A stretch of 64,000 nucleotides of DNA from Hydrogenophaga sp. (GTDB taxonomy: Bacteria; Pseudomonadota; Gammaproteobacteria; Burkholderiales; Burkholderiaceae_C): assembly GCF_011772445.1 (NCBI RefSeq), contig NZ_WVZN01000045.1:1-64000 (forward strand). The letters run 5' to 3'. The position numbers and the translations under genes are program-made. Under the pieces are notes generated by a model, which saw nothing but the letters and a program-made list of their open reading frames with translations, did no database searches and was not told the DNA's origin. This document shows positions 15,922 to 23,946 of this stretch, in pieces (within the stretch, counting starts at the first letter, position 1; every line of letters starts with the position of its first letter).

Positions 15922-18900
15922 TCACTCGAATCGGTCACGTTCTTCATTAACCTCTTCTCGTTGAATTTCCCTGTCGATTCCTTCTATCTCAAGTTCAATC
16001 CATTGAGCTACCTCGGAGGTGAATCCAGCGGTGAGCCACCGTCGCAGAGTGTCTCGCTTGCGCTTTAGGTATTGACTCGCGGGGCCAGTCCATGACCCTG
16101 TACGGAACGAAGCACTGATTCCTGAACGAACGCCTTCGATGTACCCATATCGTGTCAACAACTGCCGCGTCAGGCCTCCGCCGCGATCGTCGTCGAGCGT
16201 GGGTGGCGTGGCATGAGCGATAAGCGCAGCTCGTTTGCCCGGATCCGACTCGATCCATTCCAATATTCTCTCCTCCGGCAGCTCCGCGATAGGGCCTCGC
16301 TGTGTTCCCCCGCCAAACGAGAGAAGTCCTCCCTTAAGCCAGCCGTACAAGTCACTTCTCCATTTCGGTAAAGTGGTCTCAAATTGCCTTGCGACGACCT
16401 GCCAAGCGTTTTCGGGATCGACGCAGATCAAGCTCATGCTCACCTCCCCGATGTTGTGGTCATAGCTCAGTTCGTATGCCTCGCCCATCGCAGTCAGGAT
16501 CGCGTCGAGCAGGGGGGCGGCGAGAGCCATATCTGACTTCACCAGTCTTGAGCAAACTCGCTTCCAATGGAATGCGGAGCATTGCCACGACTGTTGGGAT
16601 TTGGGAATCGTCCTTGTCACGACAGCGAACACAAAGTCGGTACCACAAGGGAATGGCTGATCAGGATCAGAAGAATCGAACAGGCTGATTAGCAGCCCCA
16701 TCGCCTCCGGTGTTGCTCGCTCATGAATCAGTCGTAGTAGCCGCTCTACTTGTACCGTCGGGGCGGAAGCCAACCCCTTGCCATACTGCAACATCCTAAA
16801 CAAAGTAGGTTTAACCCATCCCGCCTCAAGGGCGTCGAGACATCGGTTGAAAGTTTCTTCGCAAAAGGGGAATCGAAGGGCCATGTCTACCCCGAGGCTT
16901 GCCGTCTCCTTGCTCGCCAATATATCCATCATCCACGAATTGAATTGCTCCAAGGATCTTGCTCTAACTCCTGCCAAATAGCCACACAGACAGGAGCCGT
17001 TTAGAGACTTCAGCGTGATGCTGGTAAGCAAAGGGAGCAGGGCGTTCTCCACGTCGCTTTCTGCCAATTTCTCACCAAAATGCCAAATCGCTGGCGTATC
17101 ACCATCGAGAGCCAACAGATGCGAAATCTCGTCGAGGCCCGCAGGGTTCGAAGCTATACGCTTTGCGAGTGCTGTGACCAACGCCTTCGCATGGGAAGGC
17201 GGCTTGTTGTGTCGATCACGATACTCTTCCTCCCATTCAAAATAATCAACATCAAGTACGTATCTCTGAAATCGACTAGCAAGGTTGCGACACGCATATT
17301 GCCGAGCAATACGTTTGAGGCGGACCGTCAAATCACGGTGCTGCTCAACCTCGTGGTAGTTCCGAAAGTGCCCAAAAAATGCGTTCAGCTTACTGGGAGC
17401 CATAGGACTGTCGAAGGTCAGCTGTTCTAGCACCTGGAATGCATACTCAGTGCACGGCGGTGTGCAGATTTGATTTTTGACAGCATCGAGCAATGCTAAG
17501 CAGACGTCGGAGCGAAGTCCCAAGTGCCACGACTCGGTTTCTTTAATCAGCGTTCTGAAATACAAGAAGAGCGCCTGCCACCAGTCGCCGTAAGTTGCAG
17601 GAATCCACAGCTTCGCTCGCTCCTGTAGTCCTTGGTATTCCGGTCCCACAGTACGAAATCCAACACCGTTGCTGTCTAGTGCAAAGGCCAGCGCTTTCAG
17701 TCCCAGCAAGCGTTCTGCATCGGTGGTGCCTCTCAATAGCCGTGTTAATGCGGGCAGCCTTTGCTCTGGACTCGCCTCGGTCGCAGCGGCTTCGGGGCCG
17801 ATGCGAAACAAGCTAACCAGCGTGCCCGTCGAATTGTTAGAAAAGTCGGCATTCTCATTGACGGCTAGTCGAGCTAGGACGTTCAAGGCCCGCACGAAGA
17901 GCGGTGGCCAGACGGCAATCTTCTCGAGTGCCCACACGATGTTCTGACGGTTACTCTTGAACTCCAATAGTTCGCTGTCTGACCATGTGCCGATCGTGCT
18001 CTCGAGAAGGCGCAAGACCGCGGCTGGATTTGCCTCAGCAAGGGTCGACAGAAATTGCGATCCGGTGGCCGAGGTCAGCATTTGGCGGCTTGAAAAGACG
18101 CCATTGGGTTTCAGAATATCTTCGACTACAAATGCCGTGTCCGTCCCGCTACCAAATCTGAACTTGTTCAAGAACCAAGCATGGAGAGATTGCGGCATGG
18201 TTTCGAAGGTCGAAACGAAGTCGAAGCCGCGTCCATATCGTGCCCAGAACTGTTTCCAGAGGTAGATGTGGAGGGCCTTGGGGACAAAGAAAAGAGTTCG
18301 GCTTCCCTGTAGAACGCGTCGAGCTCGGAGGCTCTGAACAATCTCTTGGAAGCGAGCCCAGCCAATCGTTGGATCAACCTTTTCGATCAACCGCGAGATG
18401 TAGCTGGCTTCGTGGGACACTGGATCTTCATATCCAAAACGGCTGAACAAGGCGAGGTGGTGAGCCACGCAGTCGACTTGGCGAGATACTGTGTCCTGCT
18501 GCGCGCCGTATCCATGCAAGAACCGAGTCCATAGCGGCACAGTCGCCGGCGGTCGTAGCAAATCAGCTGGATTTGCGTGAAGATTTTCGGCAACTGCGTG
18601 TGCGACTCGAGGCGAGCCCTCACAGATCCGGACCCAGCGATCGAGCTCCCGTGACTCCCCTACCTTGCACGCCAAGATGCTCTTGATGGTCTCATCGGGA
18701 AGGTGGGGAGCCCTGAGACGGAGAATATCGTCATCGTGACCTTCGTCATGACCGTGATCGAGGGTGACCAGCTTCATGGCCCCACAGCGCGTCTTCAAAT
18801 GTCTCCAGACATCGGACATTTCCGGTTCTGCAAGGTCGTCAAGTACTAGGACGAGTGGCTTTGTCCAGCCTATCCGCAGTAGTTGCCTGAACAGTGCTGT

Positions 18901-19764
18901 CTCACCGAACTTGGAGCCGTGACAGAGGTAGAGGACGGAGGGAGCGATATGCGGCGCTCTTAGGGCCTCAAGGACCATACGTGTCTTACCTAGACCTGGT
19001 TCTCCGAGCACACGAATGTGCTTAGTGTCTCCTTCGATGCCCGCCCTAATCTGCGAGATGAGTTCGGCTTGTTCTGACGCTGGAACGAACGAATTCGACA
19101 TGTGAGCATCGCGATCCCACTCCTCGAACACCCAAGCCTCGTGGATAGTTTCAAACGTTAGCAGTGCTGCAATACCGGGATAGCGCTCCGCATACATTGA
19201 GAGCTGGCTTGCACCCAGCACATCGACCAGACTGCTGTAGTCCGGTACGCCTGCGGATGCAAATACTCTGACAATGTGCTCGCAGGCATCATTTCGTTGC
19301 TGAGGGGTCAGGTCATGCCCAGTGCATACGACAACGTAGCGACCTCTTTTTTCGGTCAGTCGGGCCACCTCTGGAAACAGTTTCCCTGTGCTGCCGATCA
19401 GTTCGTCACGAATTGAGCTTGCGGTCCAGGGTTTGAAGGAAGAGCCAGATTTCAACTGAAATCCAGTCAGGCCTGGAGTGAGGAAGCAGTCTGCTGGGAC
19501 GAGCGCGTCCAGCGGCGCGTCGACTTCGGCGTCAATGCCCCCATCCGCTACGGTCATGCGCGTAGAAATCGTCACTACTGCCGGACTGAGTTTGGCGTAG
19601 GCTGACTCAGCCATCAAGATGCGCCTCACGATCTCTACCGCTCTTTCAGGCGTTAGTTCGACTACAGATGAAATCGGGACACTGATTAAAGGGCTCATGT
19701 TGTTACGGGCGATGTGGCCAACTTTGGATTTCGCAAGCAGCTTGATAGCAATGGCTTGTTCCAA
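15922..19764 (-). CDS. Large nuclease-like/STAND-like P-loop protein, candidate defence gene
   Basis: A 1280-residue protein not assigned to a named family here. Residues about 55-150 look like a restriction-endonuclease-type fold, with acidic residues in DGGIDAEVD (74-82) followed by GFQLKSG with Gln103 and Lys105, compatible with a D...QxK active site. Residues 254-261 are a Walker A motif (GEPGLGKT) and 304-310 (LVLVLDD) a Walker B. The rest is long and helical, as in STAND sensors. The order nuclease, NTPase, helical repeats recalls Avs antiviral proteins (inference). The gene is clearly richer in A+T than its neighbours, suggesting transfer. The start is uncertain: TTG at 19764 or ATG at 19698, both with poor ribosome sites. 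Confidence 0.7.
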   Translation of the reverse strand: MEQAIAIKLLAKSKVGHIARNNMSPLISVPISSVVELTPERAVEIVRRILMAESAYAKLSPAVVTISTRMTVADGGIDAEVDAPLDALVPADCFLTPGLTGFQLKSGSSFKPWTASSIRDELIGSTGKLFPEVARLTEKRGRYVVVCTGHDLTPQQRNDACEHIVRVFASAGVPDYSSLVDVLGASQLSMYAERYPGIAALLTFETIHEAWVFEEWDRDAHMSNSFVPASEQAELISQIRAGIEGDTKHIRVLGEPGLGKTRMVLEALRAPHIAPSVLYLCHGSKFGETALFRQLLRIGWTKPLVLVLDDLAEPEMSDVWRHLKTRCGAMKLVTLDHGHDEGHDDDILRLRAPHLPDETIKSILACKVGESRELDRWVRICEGSPRVAHAVAENLHANPADLLRPPATVPLWTRFLHGYGAQQDTVSRQVDCVAHHLALFSRFGYEDPVSHEASYISRLIEKVDPTIGWARFQEIVQSLRARRVLQGSRTLFFVPKALHIYLWKQFWARYGRGFDFVSTFETMPQSLHAWFLNKFRFGSGTDTAFVVEDILKPNGVFSSRQMLTSATGSQFLSTLAEANPAAVLRLLESTIGTWSDSELLEFKSNRQNIVWALEKIAVWPPLFVRALNVLARLAVNENADFSNNSTGTLVSLFRIGPEAAATEASPEQRLPALTRLLRGTTDAERLLGLKALAFALDSNGVGFRTVGPEYQGLQERAKLWIPATYGDWWQALFLYFRTLIKETESWHLGLRSDVCLALLDAVKNQICTPPCTEYAFQVLEQLTFDSPMAPSKLNAFFGHFRNYHEVEQHRDLTVRLKRIARQYACRNLASRFQRYVLDVDYFEWEEEYRDRHNKPPSHAKALVTALAKRIASNPAGLDEISHLLALDGDTPAIWHFGEKLAESDVENALLPLLTSITLKSLNGSCLCGYLAGVRARSLEQFNSWMMDILASKETASLGVDMALRFPFCEETFNRCLDALEAGWVKPTLFRMLQYGKGLASAPTVQVERLLRLIHERATPEAMGLLISLFDSSDPDQPFPCGTDFVFAVVTRTIPKSQQSWQCSAFHWKRVCSRLVKSDMALAAPLLDAILTAMGEAYELSYDHNIGEVSMSLICVDPENAWQVVARQFETTLPKWRSDLYGWLKGGLLSFGGGTQRGPIAELPEERILEWIESDPGKRAALIAHATPPTLDDDRGGGLTRQLLTRYGYIEGVRSGISASFRTGSWTGPASQYLKRKRDTLRRWLTAGFTSEVAQWIELEIEGIDREIQREEVNEERDRFE

Positions 19765-19990
19765 CTTGGAAGATTAGGATCGCCTTATTCCTTTGGCTCC
19801 TGATGTGACGGGGTGTGACTTGCAAGCAATAGGCTGTGTCTTGCTCGTAGCAGAGTTCATGGCGGAGTATCGCGCTTAAGCGTCGGTCCAAGACTCTGAT
19901 TTTTTTGAACTGTGCGCGCAGAGAGTCCGCTACCGCTGGAAATGAGACGTCCGGAACGGATCGGTAGCAGCAGGTCCGAGCCAGCCAAAC
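19765..19990. other. A+T-richer spacer between the large defence-like gene and the tandem-HTH gene
   Basis: This 226-base stretch holds the promoter region of the leftward large gene and the 3' flank of the regulator. A run of seven T sits near 19899-19905 without a convincing hairpin. I see no gene in it. Confidence 0.5.
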
Positions 19991-20455
19991 CTACTGGCTC
20001 AACAGCGCTTCAATTGACAAGTCGAGCGCATCCGCAAGCCTCGCCAACGTCTGCAGCGACGGGTTGCGCGCTTGCCGCTCGATATGCGCGATGACGAACA
20101 TGCTGACGCCCGACCGCTGACCCAGCGTGTCCTGGGTCAGCTTCAGCCCTTTCCTCGCCGAGACGAGGTTCCGCGCCAGAACCTCTTCGATCGGCGCGTC
20201 ACCGTCTTGTCGGGCCACCGGCTTCGAGCCGACCAGCGAGCCCGTGGTGACGCCGAGTGCTCGGGCCAGCTTGTCCACCGTGTTCAAGGAGACGTTGACC
20301 TGCCCCTGTTCCACCAGCCGAATCATTCGGGGGTTCACACGCGCCTGTTCCGCCAGCGCCGCAATGCTCCAGTTCCCTTTCGCTCGCAGAGCAATCAGGT
20401 TCGCAGCCAGTGGAGCAAGGAAGGGGGGTGTATCAGGGGCAAGTGCAGACACCAA
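19991..20455 (-). CDS. Regulator with two tandem XRE-type HTH domains
   Basis: About 154 residues from the TTG at 20455. A first HTH of Cro/CI type reads LIALRAKGNWSIAALAEQARVNPRMIRLVEQG, and a second reads LVSARKGLKLTQDTLGQRSGVSMFVIAHIERQARNPSLQTLARLADAL. Two complete XRE domains in one small protein is uncommon. A GTG at 20452 or an ATG at 20536 are alternative starts. The ATG would overlap the divergent gene by 35 bases. It most likely controls that divergent gene through the shared 50-base spacer (inference). Confidence 0.7.
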   Translation of the reverse strand: MVSALAPDTPPFLAPLAANLIALRAKGNWSIAALAEQARVNPRMIRLVEQGQVNVSLNTVDKLARALGVTTGSLVGSKPVARQDGDAPIEEVLARNLVSARKGLKLTQDTLGQRSGVSMFVIAHIERQARNPSLQTLARLADALDLSIEALLSQ

Positions 20456-20483
20456 AAAAGTGTTGGCTTCGAAAGCTTTGGTG
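20450..20483. promoter_or_regulatory. Inverted repeat in the divergent spacer
   Basis: CACCAAA (20450-20456) and TTTGGTG (20477-20483) are perfectly complementary over a 20-base spacer, which itself contains the near-palindrome GCTTCGAAAGC. This is a plausible operator for the tandem-HTH regulator next to it. Confidence 0.45.
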
Positions 20484-20501
20484 CAAATACTTTGAGGCAG
20501 A

Positions 20502-20978
20502 ATGGCGACTCCCTTTGGGAGCCCATCCGTGTTCATCACCGCCCCCGGCCTCGTCCAGCACCTCCACCCCTCGCAGATCGCCCCGCACCAGACCCACTGG
20601 CCCGCCATCACGCTCGCGCTGGAGCGGCCCTGGTACCTGCTCGTCTACGAGGTCTCGTACAACGGGCAGAAGCAGTCGCAGACCTCGCTGGTGGCCTGGG
20701 ACCACACGCTGCTGGACCTGCTGGCCCGCATTCCCGTGGCGGACCTCAGCGGCATCGCGCGCCTGGACCGGCGCTGCGAGGCAGGCCCGAGTTGGGCGCT
20801 GGCGTGGATCGGCGCGCTGTGGGCGCCAGCGCCGGGCGAGCCCGCCGCCCTGGGCCCCTTGCTGTTCAAGTTGGGCCAAGACCCGCAGATGCGCGACACC
20901 GACCTGCTGCCCGTGGGCGAGGCCCCAGGCCGGCGGCTGCTGTATGAGGCGCCTTCGGGAAGGCTTGGCGGAAGCTGA
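20502..20978 (+). CDS. Hypothetical protein, 158 residues
   Basis: I do not recognise this protein. It has a well-spaced GAGG ribosome site before the ATG and high G+C codon use typical of the genome, so it is probably real. There is no signal peptide or membrane segment. Tryptophans are unusually frequent in the N-terminal half (HQTHWPAITLALERPWYLLVYEV). A 3' fragment of this gene (from about codon 127) is repeated in degraded form about 770 bases downstream. It is divergent from the tandem-HTH regulator, which may control it. Confidence 0.6.
   Translation: MATPFGSPSVFITAPGLVQHLHPSQIAPHQTHWPAITLALERPWYLLVYEVSYNGQKQSQTSLVAWDHTLLDLLARIPVADLSGIARLDRRCEAGPSWALAWIGALWAPAPGEPAALGPLLFKLGQDPQMRDTDLLPVGEAPGRRLLYEAPSGRLGGS
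20880..20951 (+). repeat. Copy 1 of a diverged direct repeat (inside the hypothetical gene)
   Basis: This 72-base stretch matches 21648-21719 at about 60 of 72 positions, without gaps. It encodes DPQMRDTDLLPVGEAPGRRL in the intact gene. The most conserved part is the GGCCCCAGGCCGGCG block. Confidence 0.75.
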
Positions 20979-21053
20979 GCCGGCTGCGGCACTGAGCCTG
21001 CATCGAGCCATGCGGGCACACGGTTTGCCCGAAGCGGGATGGAAGGAGTGCCC

Positions 21054-21365
21054 ATGACTCGCGATCACATCAAACACCTCAGAGGCGTGTACGCAAGCCC
21101 TCGACAACCGCAAGGCCACTTCGGTCGGGGCAAGGACTACGCTCAACCCGGCAGCAGTGACGACGTGAACCGACAGCTCAATGAGCGCGGTGCCTACCGT
21201 GACGCCGAGTCCCCGCAAGACCCCGCCACGGTTCCGAGACCTCGAACACCAGGCCGCCCTGCAACGACGGGCACCGAAGGGATTCCTCCGTCTGGCACCA
21301 AGGCAAAGCCTGGTGAAGCGGAACCGGCGCAGCGAGAGCAAGGACGCGCTGGGCAAGGCTCATGA
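21054..21365 (+). CDS. Hypothetical hydrophilic protein
   Basis: A 103-residue protein rich in Pro, Gly, Arg and Glu that is probably disordered, starting MTRDHIKHLRGVYASPRQ. A strong AAGGAG lies 5 bases before the ATG, which supports translation. No domain is recognised. It follows the 158-residue unknown gene on the same strand and may be co-transcribed. Confidence 0.5.
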   Translation: MTRDHIKHLRGVYASPRQPQGHFGRGKDYAQPGSSDDVNRQLNERGAYRDAESPQDPATVPRPRTPGRPATTGTEGIPPSGTKAKPGEAEPAQREQGRAGQGS

Positions 21366-21436
21366 CGACCATGGCCGGTAGGAGGGCCGCTCCGCTAGCG
21401 CGGCTCCCTTCCGGATCGGCAAGCGTGTGACGCGCT

Positions 21437-21625
21437 CTACGCATCCCCCTCGCGTACCTTGCGGTCTACGTCAGCGATAGGCCTTTCCCCTGGCTTGGCA
21501 TCTGCGGGGCGGGTTTGAGGTGCACGATCAGCTTGGGTGGGATTGGTACCAGATGATCGGCTGTCACCCGGCGGTGGCTGATGTACAGGCTTGCCGGGCG
21601 TTTGTCCAGGTTGGTTCGACATCAT
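21437..21625 (-). CDS. Small hydrophilic protein, 62 residues
   Basis: It starts MMSNQPGQTPGKP and ends IADVDRKVREGDA, is very rich in Pro, Gly, Arg and Asp, and is probably disordered. AGGAG lies 8 bases before the first of two adjacent ATG codons (21625 and 21622), which is the main reason to accept it. The function is unknown. Confidence 0.5.
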   Translation of the reverse strand: MMSNQPGQTPGKPVHQPPPGDSRSSGTNPTQADRAPQTRPADAKPGERPIADVDRKVREGDA

Positions 21626-21647
21626 GTTTGTGCTCCTGTGCGTGTAA

Positions 21648-21758
21648 GACCCGCGATTCAGCAACACCGACCTGTTGCCCGTGGGTCAGGCCCCAGGCCG
21701 GCGTCTGCTCTATTAGGCGTCGTCTAGACGGCCTGGCGGTGCGGGCTGAACCGGCGGC
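21648..21758 (+). pseudogene. Degraded 3' fragment related to the 158-residue hypothetical gene
   Basis: The first 72 bases match 20880-20951 at about 60 positions. In the matching frame it reads DPRFSNTDLLPVGQAPGRRLLY and then hits TAG at 21714-21716, where the upstream copy continues. Weaker similarity runs on to about 21758. No start or 5' part is present, so this is a remnant of a duplication or of a second gene copy. Confidence 0.6.
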
Positions 21759-22238
21759 TCAGACCTCCACGCCCATCAGCTCTTCCTTGCGGGCCAGCAA
21801 CTCTTCGCGCATGGCCACCAGGTCGAGCCCGCGGACGGCCCGCGCCTTGGGGAAGATCTGGTTCCGCTCTTCCTTCACGTGGTGGTCGATGTACTCGCCC
21901 AGGACCTTGACCTTGGCGTCGAACATTTCGTCGGGCTCGTCCATGGCCTCGATCTGGGCGATGAGGTCCTTGGCCCCCGCGTGCTCGACCTCGGCTTCGG
22001 CGAGCGCCTCGGTCTCCTTCAGGGCTTCGCGCAGCGCGGGGTAGAAGATCTCTTCTTCGATGGTGGCGTGGACGGTGAGCTCGTGGCAGATCTCCCGGGC
22101 CAGTTGCAGTTTTTTCTGGCGGGCGTCGCGCGCGGTGGAGTGCGCGAGATCGTCGTAGGCCTTGAACAGTTTCTTCACCGCCTTGTGGTCGGTGTCCAGT
22201 AGCGTGCAGGCATCGGCTTCGTTGCGGCTGGAGGGCAT
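21759..22238 (-). CDS. Hemerythrin HHE-domain protein
   Basis: A 159-residue four-helix bundle that probably carries a non-heme di-iron site. Ligand positions are seen in LLDTDHKAVK (His18), ELTVHATIEEEIFYP (His and Glu) and YIDHHVKEERNQIFP (His and Glu). Single-domain proteins of this kind bind O2 or NO or serve in oxidative and nitrosative stress. AGGAG sits 7 bases before the ATG. The gene has its own promoter space and is not obviously part of the sugar-acid operon to its right. Confidence 0.88.
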   Translation of the reverse strand: MPSSRNEADACTLLDTDHKAVKKLFKAYDDLAHSTARDARQKKLQLAREICHELTVHATIEEEIFYPALREALKETEALAEAEVEHAGAKDLIAQIEAMDEPDEMFDAKVKVLGEYIDHHVKEERNQIFPKARAVRGLDLVAMREELLARKEELMGVEV

Positions 22239-22322
22239 GGAAATCTCCTGAATCGTGGGATTGAACGGTTGACAGTGCGAACCCCCTCGCCGGGGCGCAG
22301 GGGGCGCGTCATGCTGGGCAAG

Positions 22323-22913
22323 TCACGTGCCCGGCGTGCCCCGGTCGCGGTGCCAGCGCAGGCTTCTCCAGGGGCGCGTGTCGCACTTGAGGATGTCGCG
22401 CATGTAGGCCAGCGCGATCGCCTTCTTCTGCGGCGACTCGGCGGCCGTGCAGTCTTCGGGCACGTGCACCTTCAGGCCGCGCAGAAAGGCGTCGGCCGCG
22501 GTCAGCTGGATGCAGATGTCCGTGGCCAGGCCCGCCAGCACCACCGAGCGCGCGCCGGTCTGGTCGAGGATGATGTCCAGCGGGGTGCCGAAGAAGGCGG
22601 AGTGCATGGGCTTGAGCACGGTCAGGTCGCCGCGCCGGGGCCGCAGCAGCCGCACGATGGACGCGCTCACGTCGCGCCCCTGGCCCAGCCGCTTCACCAT
22701 GGTCGGGAAGTCGGACTGCCAGCGGCCGAAGTTGTCGTTGGCGTAGATCACCGGAATGCCGCACGAGCGCGCGGCCTGGGCCAGGTGCCGGCTCGCCCGG
22801 GCGGCGGCCAGCGCGGGCTCGGCGAGCGCGCCCGCTTCCGGAAAGTCCAGCGGATTGATGAAGTCGATCAGCAGCAGCGCGCGTCGACTTTTGACCAGAT
22901 CGGCTTCGCCCAT
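22323..22913 (-). CDS. Isochorismatase-family cysteine hydrolase
   Basis: A 196-residue hydrolase with the family's triad visible: Asp in ALLLIDFIN, Lys in VLKPMHSAFFGTPLD and Cys in GLATDICIQLTA. Relatives cleave ureides, nicotinamide or N-carbamoyl compounds. A TTG further upstream exists, but the ATG at 22913 has AGGGG in good position. It lies 43 bases behind garR and ends the sugar-acid operon, so a side role there is possible, but no substrate can be named. Confidence 0.82.
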   Translation of the reverse strand: MGEADLVKSRRALLLIDFINPLDFPEAGALAEPALAAARASRHLAQAARSCGIPVIYANDNFGRWQSDFPTMVKRLGQGRDVSASIVRLLRPRRGDLTVLKPMHSAFFGTPLDIILDQTGARSVVLAGLATDICIQLTAADAFLRGLKVHVPEDCTAAESPQKKAIALAYMRDILKCDTRPWRSLRWHRDRGTPGT

Positions 22914-22956
22914 CGGTGCCCCTTTCCTGGGGACCGATGGCAAAGCCCGTGCCCGC

Positions 22957-23841
22957 TCAGCCCTTGGCGACGAGGTGCTCGGCCATGATCTCCAGCGCCT
23001 GCACCAGCGCGGAGTGGTCCAGCTCGCCCAGGCCGTGCGCGGCGCAGGCCTGCATCAGTTGCGCGGCGTTGGCCGTTTGCGGCAGGGCCACGCCGAGCTC
23101 GCGCGCGCCCTGCAGCGCCAAGCCCAGGTCCTTCTGGTGCAGCTTGATGCGGAACCCGGGGTTGAAGGTGCGCTTGATCATGCGTTCGCCATGCACCTCG
23201 AGGATGCGGCTGGCCGCGAAGCCGCCCATGAGGGCCTCGCGCACCTTGGCCGGGTCGGCGCCGGCCTTGGTGGCGAAGACCAGGGCCTCGCTCACGGCCT
23301 CGATGTTGAGCGCCACGATGATCTGGTTGGCCACCTTGGTGGTCTGGCCGTCGCCGTTGCCGCCGACCAGGGTGATGTTCTTGCCCATGCATTCCAGCAG
23401 GGGCTTCACGCGCTCGAACACGGCCGGATCGCCGCCGCACATGATGGTGAGCGAGCCGGCCTTGGCACCGACCTCGCCGCCCGAAACCGGCGCGTCGATG
23501 TAGTCGGCGCCGAGTTCGTTGATGCGCTTGGCGAAGGCCTTGGTGGCCATGGGCGAGATGGAGCTCATGTCGACCACGACCTTGCCCTTGCCGATACCTT
23601 CGGCCACACCGTTCTTGCCGAACAGCACGGCCTCCACGTCGGGCGTGTCGGGCACCATGGTGAAGATGACCTCGGCCTCGCGCGCCACGGCAGCGGCGCT
23701 GTCCACGCGCACCCCACCGGCGGCGGTGACGGCCTCGGGCACCTGGCTGCGTGTGTGCACGAACAGCTGGTGGCCCTTGTTGACGAGGTGCAGGGCCATG
23801 GGCGTGCCCATGATGCCCAGGCCGATGAATCCAACCTTCAT
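22957..23841 (-). CDS. garR: 2-hydroxy-3-oxopropionate (tartronate semialdehyde) reductase
   Basis: A 294-residue beta-hydroxyacid dehydrogenase, exactly the usual GarR/GlxR length. GLGIMGTPMALHL (residues 6-18) binds NAD(P), DAPVSGGEVGAKAGSL is the substrate signature, and the catalytic lysine lies in TTKVANQIIVALNIEA. It reduces tartronate semialdehyde from the GarL reaction to D-glycerate. AAGGA precedes the ATG. It sits after garL in the operon that begins with tctC. Confidence 0.92.
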   Translation of the reverse strand: MKVGFIGLGIMGTPMALHLVNKGHQLFVHTRSQVPEAVTAAGGVRVDSAAAVAREAEVIFTMVPDTPDVEAVLFGKNGVAEGIGKGKVVVDMSSISPMATKAFAKRINELGADYIDAPVSGGEVGAKAGSLTIMCGGDPAVFERVKPLLECMGKNITLVGGNGDGQTTKVANQIIVALNIEAVSEALVFATKAGADPAKVREALMGGFAASRILEVHGERMIKRTFNPGFRIKLHQKDLGLALQGARELGVALPQTANAAQLMQACAAHGLGELDHSALVQALEIMAEHLVAKG

Positions 23842-23852
23842 TGAGAATCCTT

Positions 23853-23940
23853 GAAACACCCCCGCCGCGCTGCGCGCGACCCCCTCAAGGGGGCGACACC
23901 CACGGCCCGGCAAAGCCGGTTCCGTGGTGTCCCTGGGGTT
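23853..23940. repeat. GC-rich intergenic repeat, family related to the 31.0 and 38.2 kb copies
   Basis: The garL-garR spacer is filled by a hairpin-rich sequence with the core CCCCCTCAAGGGGG followed by CGACACC. The copies at 31.0 and 38.2 kb share the architecture CCCCCT..GGGGG then CGACC. The similarity is partial, so family membership is tentative. Confidence 0.45.
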
Positions 23941-23946
23941 GGGTTG

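Noticed and set aside
15630-15950. A G-rich stretch at the end of the DUF1294 domain that opens a 106-codon frame
   Set aside because: It is a frame-shifted reading of the gene end and spacer, with glycine-rich low-complexity product and no ribosome site.
19898-19906. A run of seven T that could be a terminator
   Set aside because: No stem of useful length lies directly before it on either strand.
20463-20491. TTGGCT-N17-AATACT as a promoter for the 158-residue hypothetical gene
   Set aside because: Only four of six bases match in each box, and the predicted start would fall four bases before the ATG, cutting off the ribosome site at 20493.
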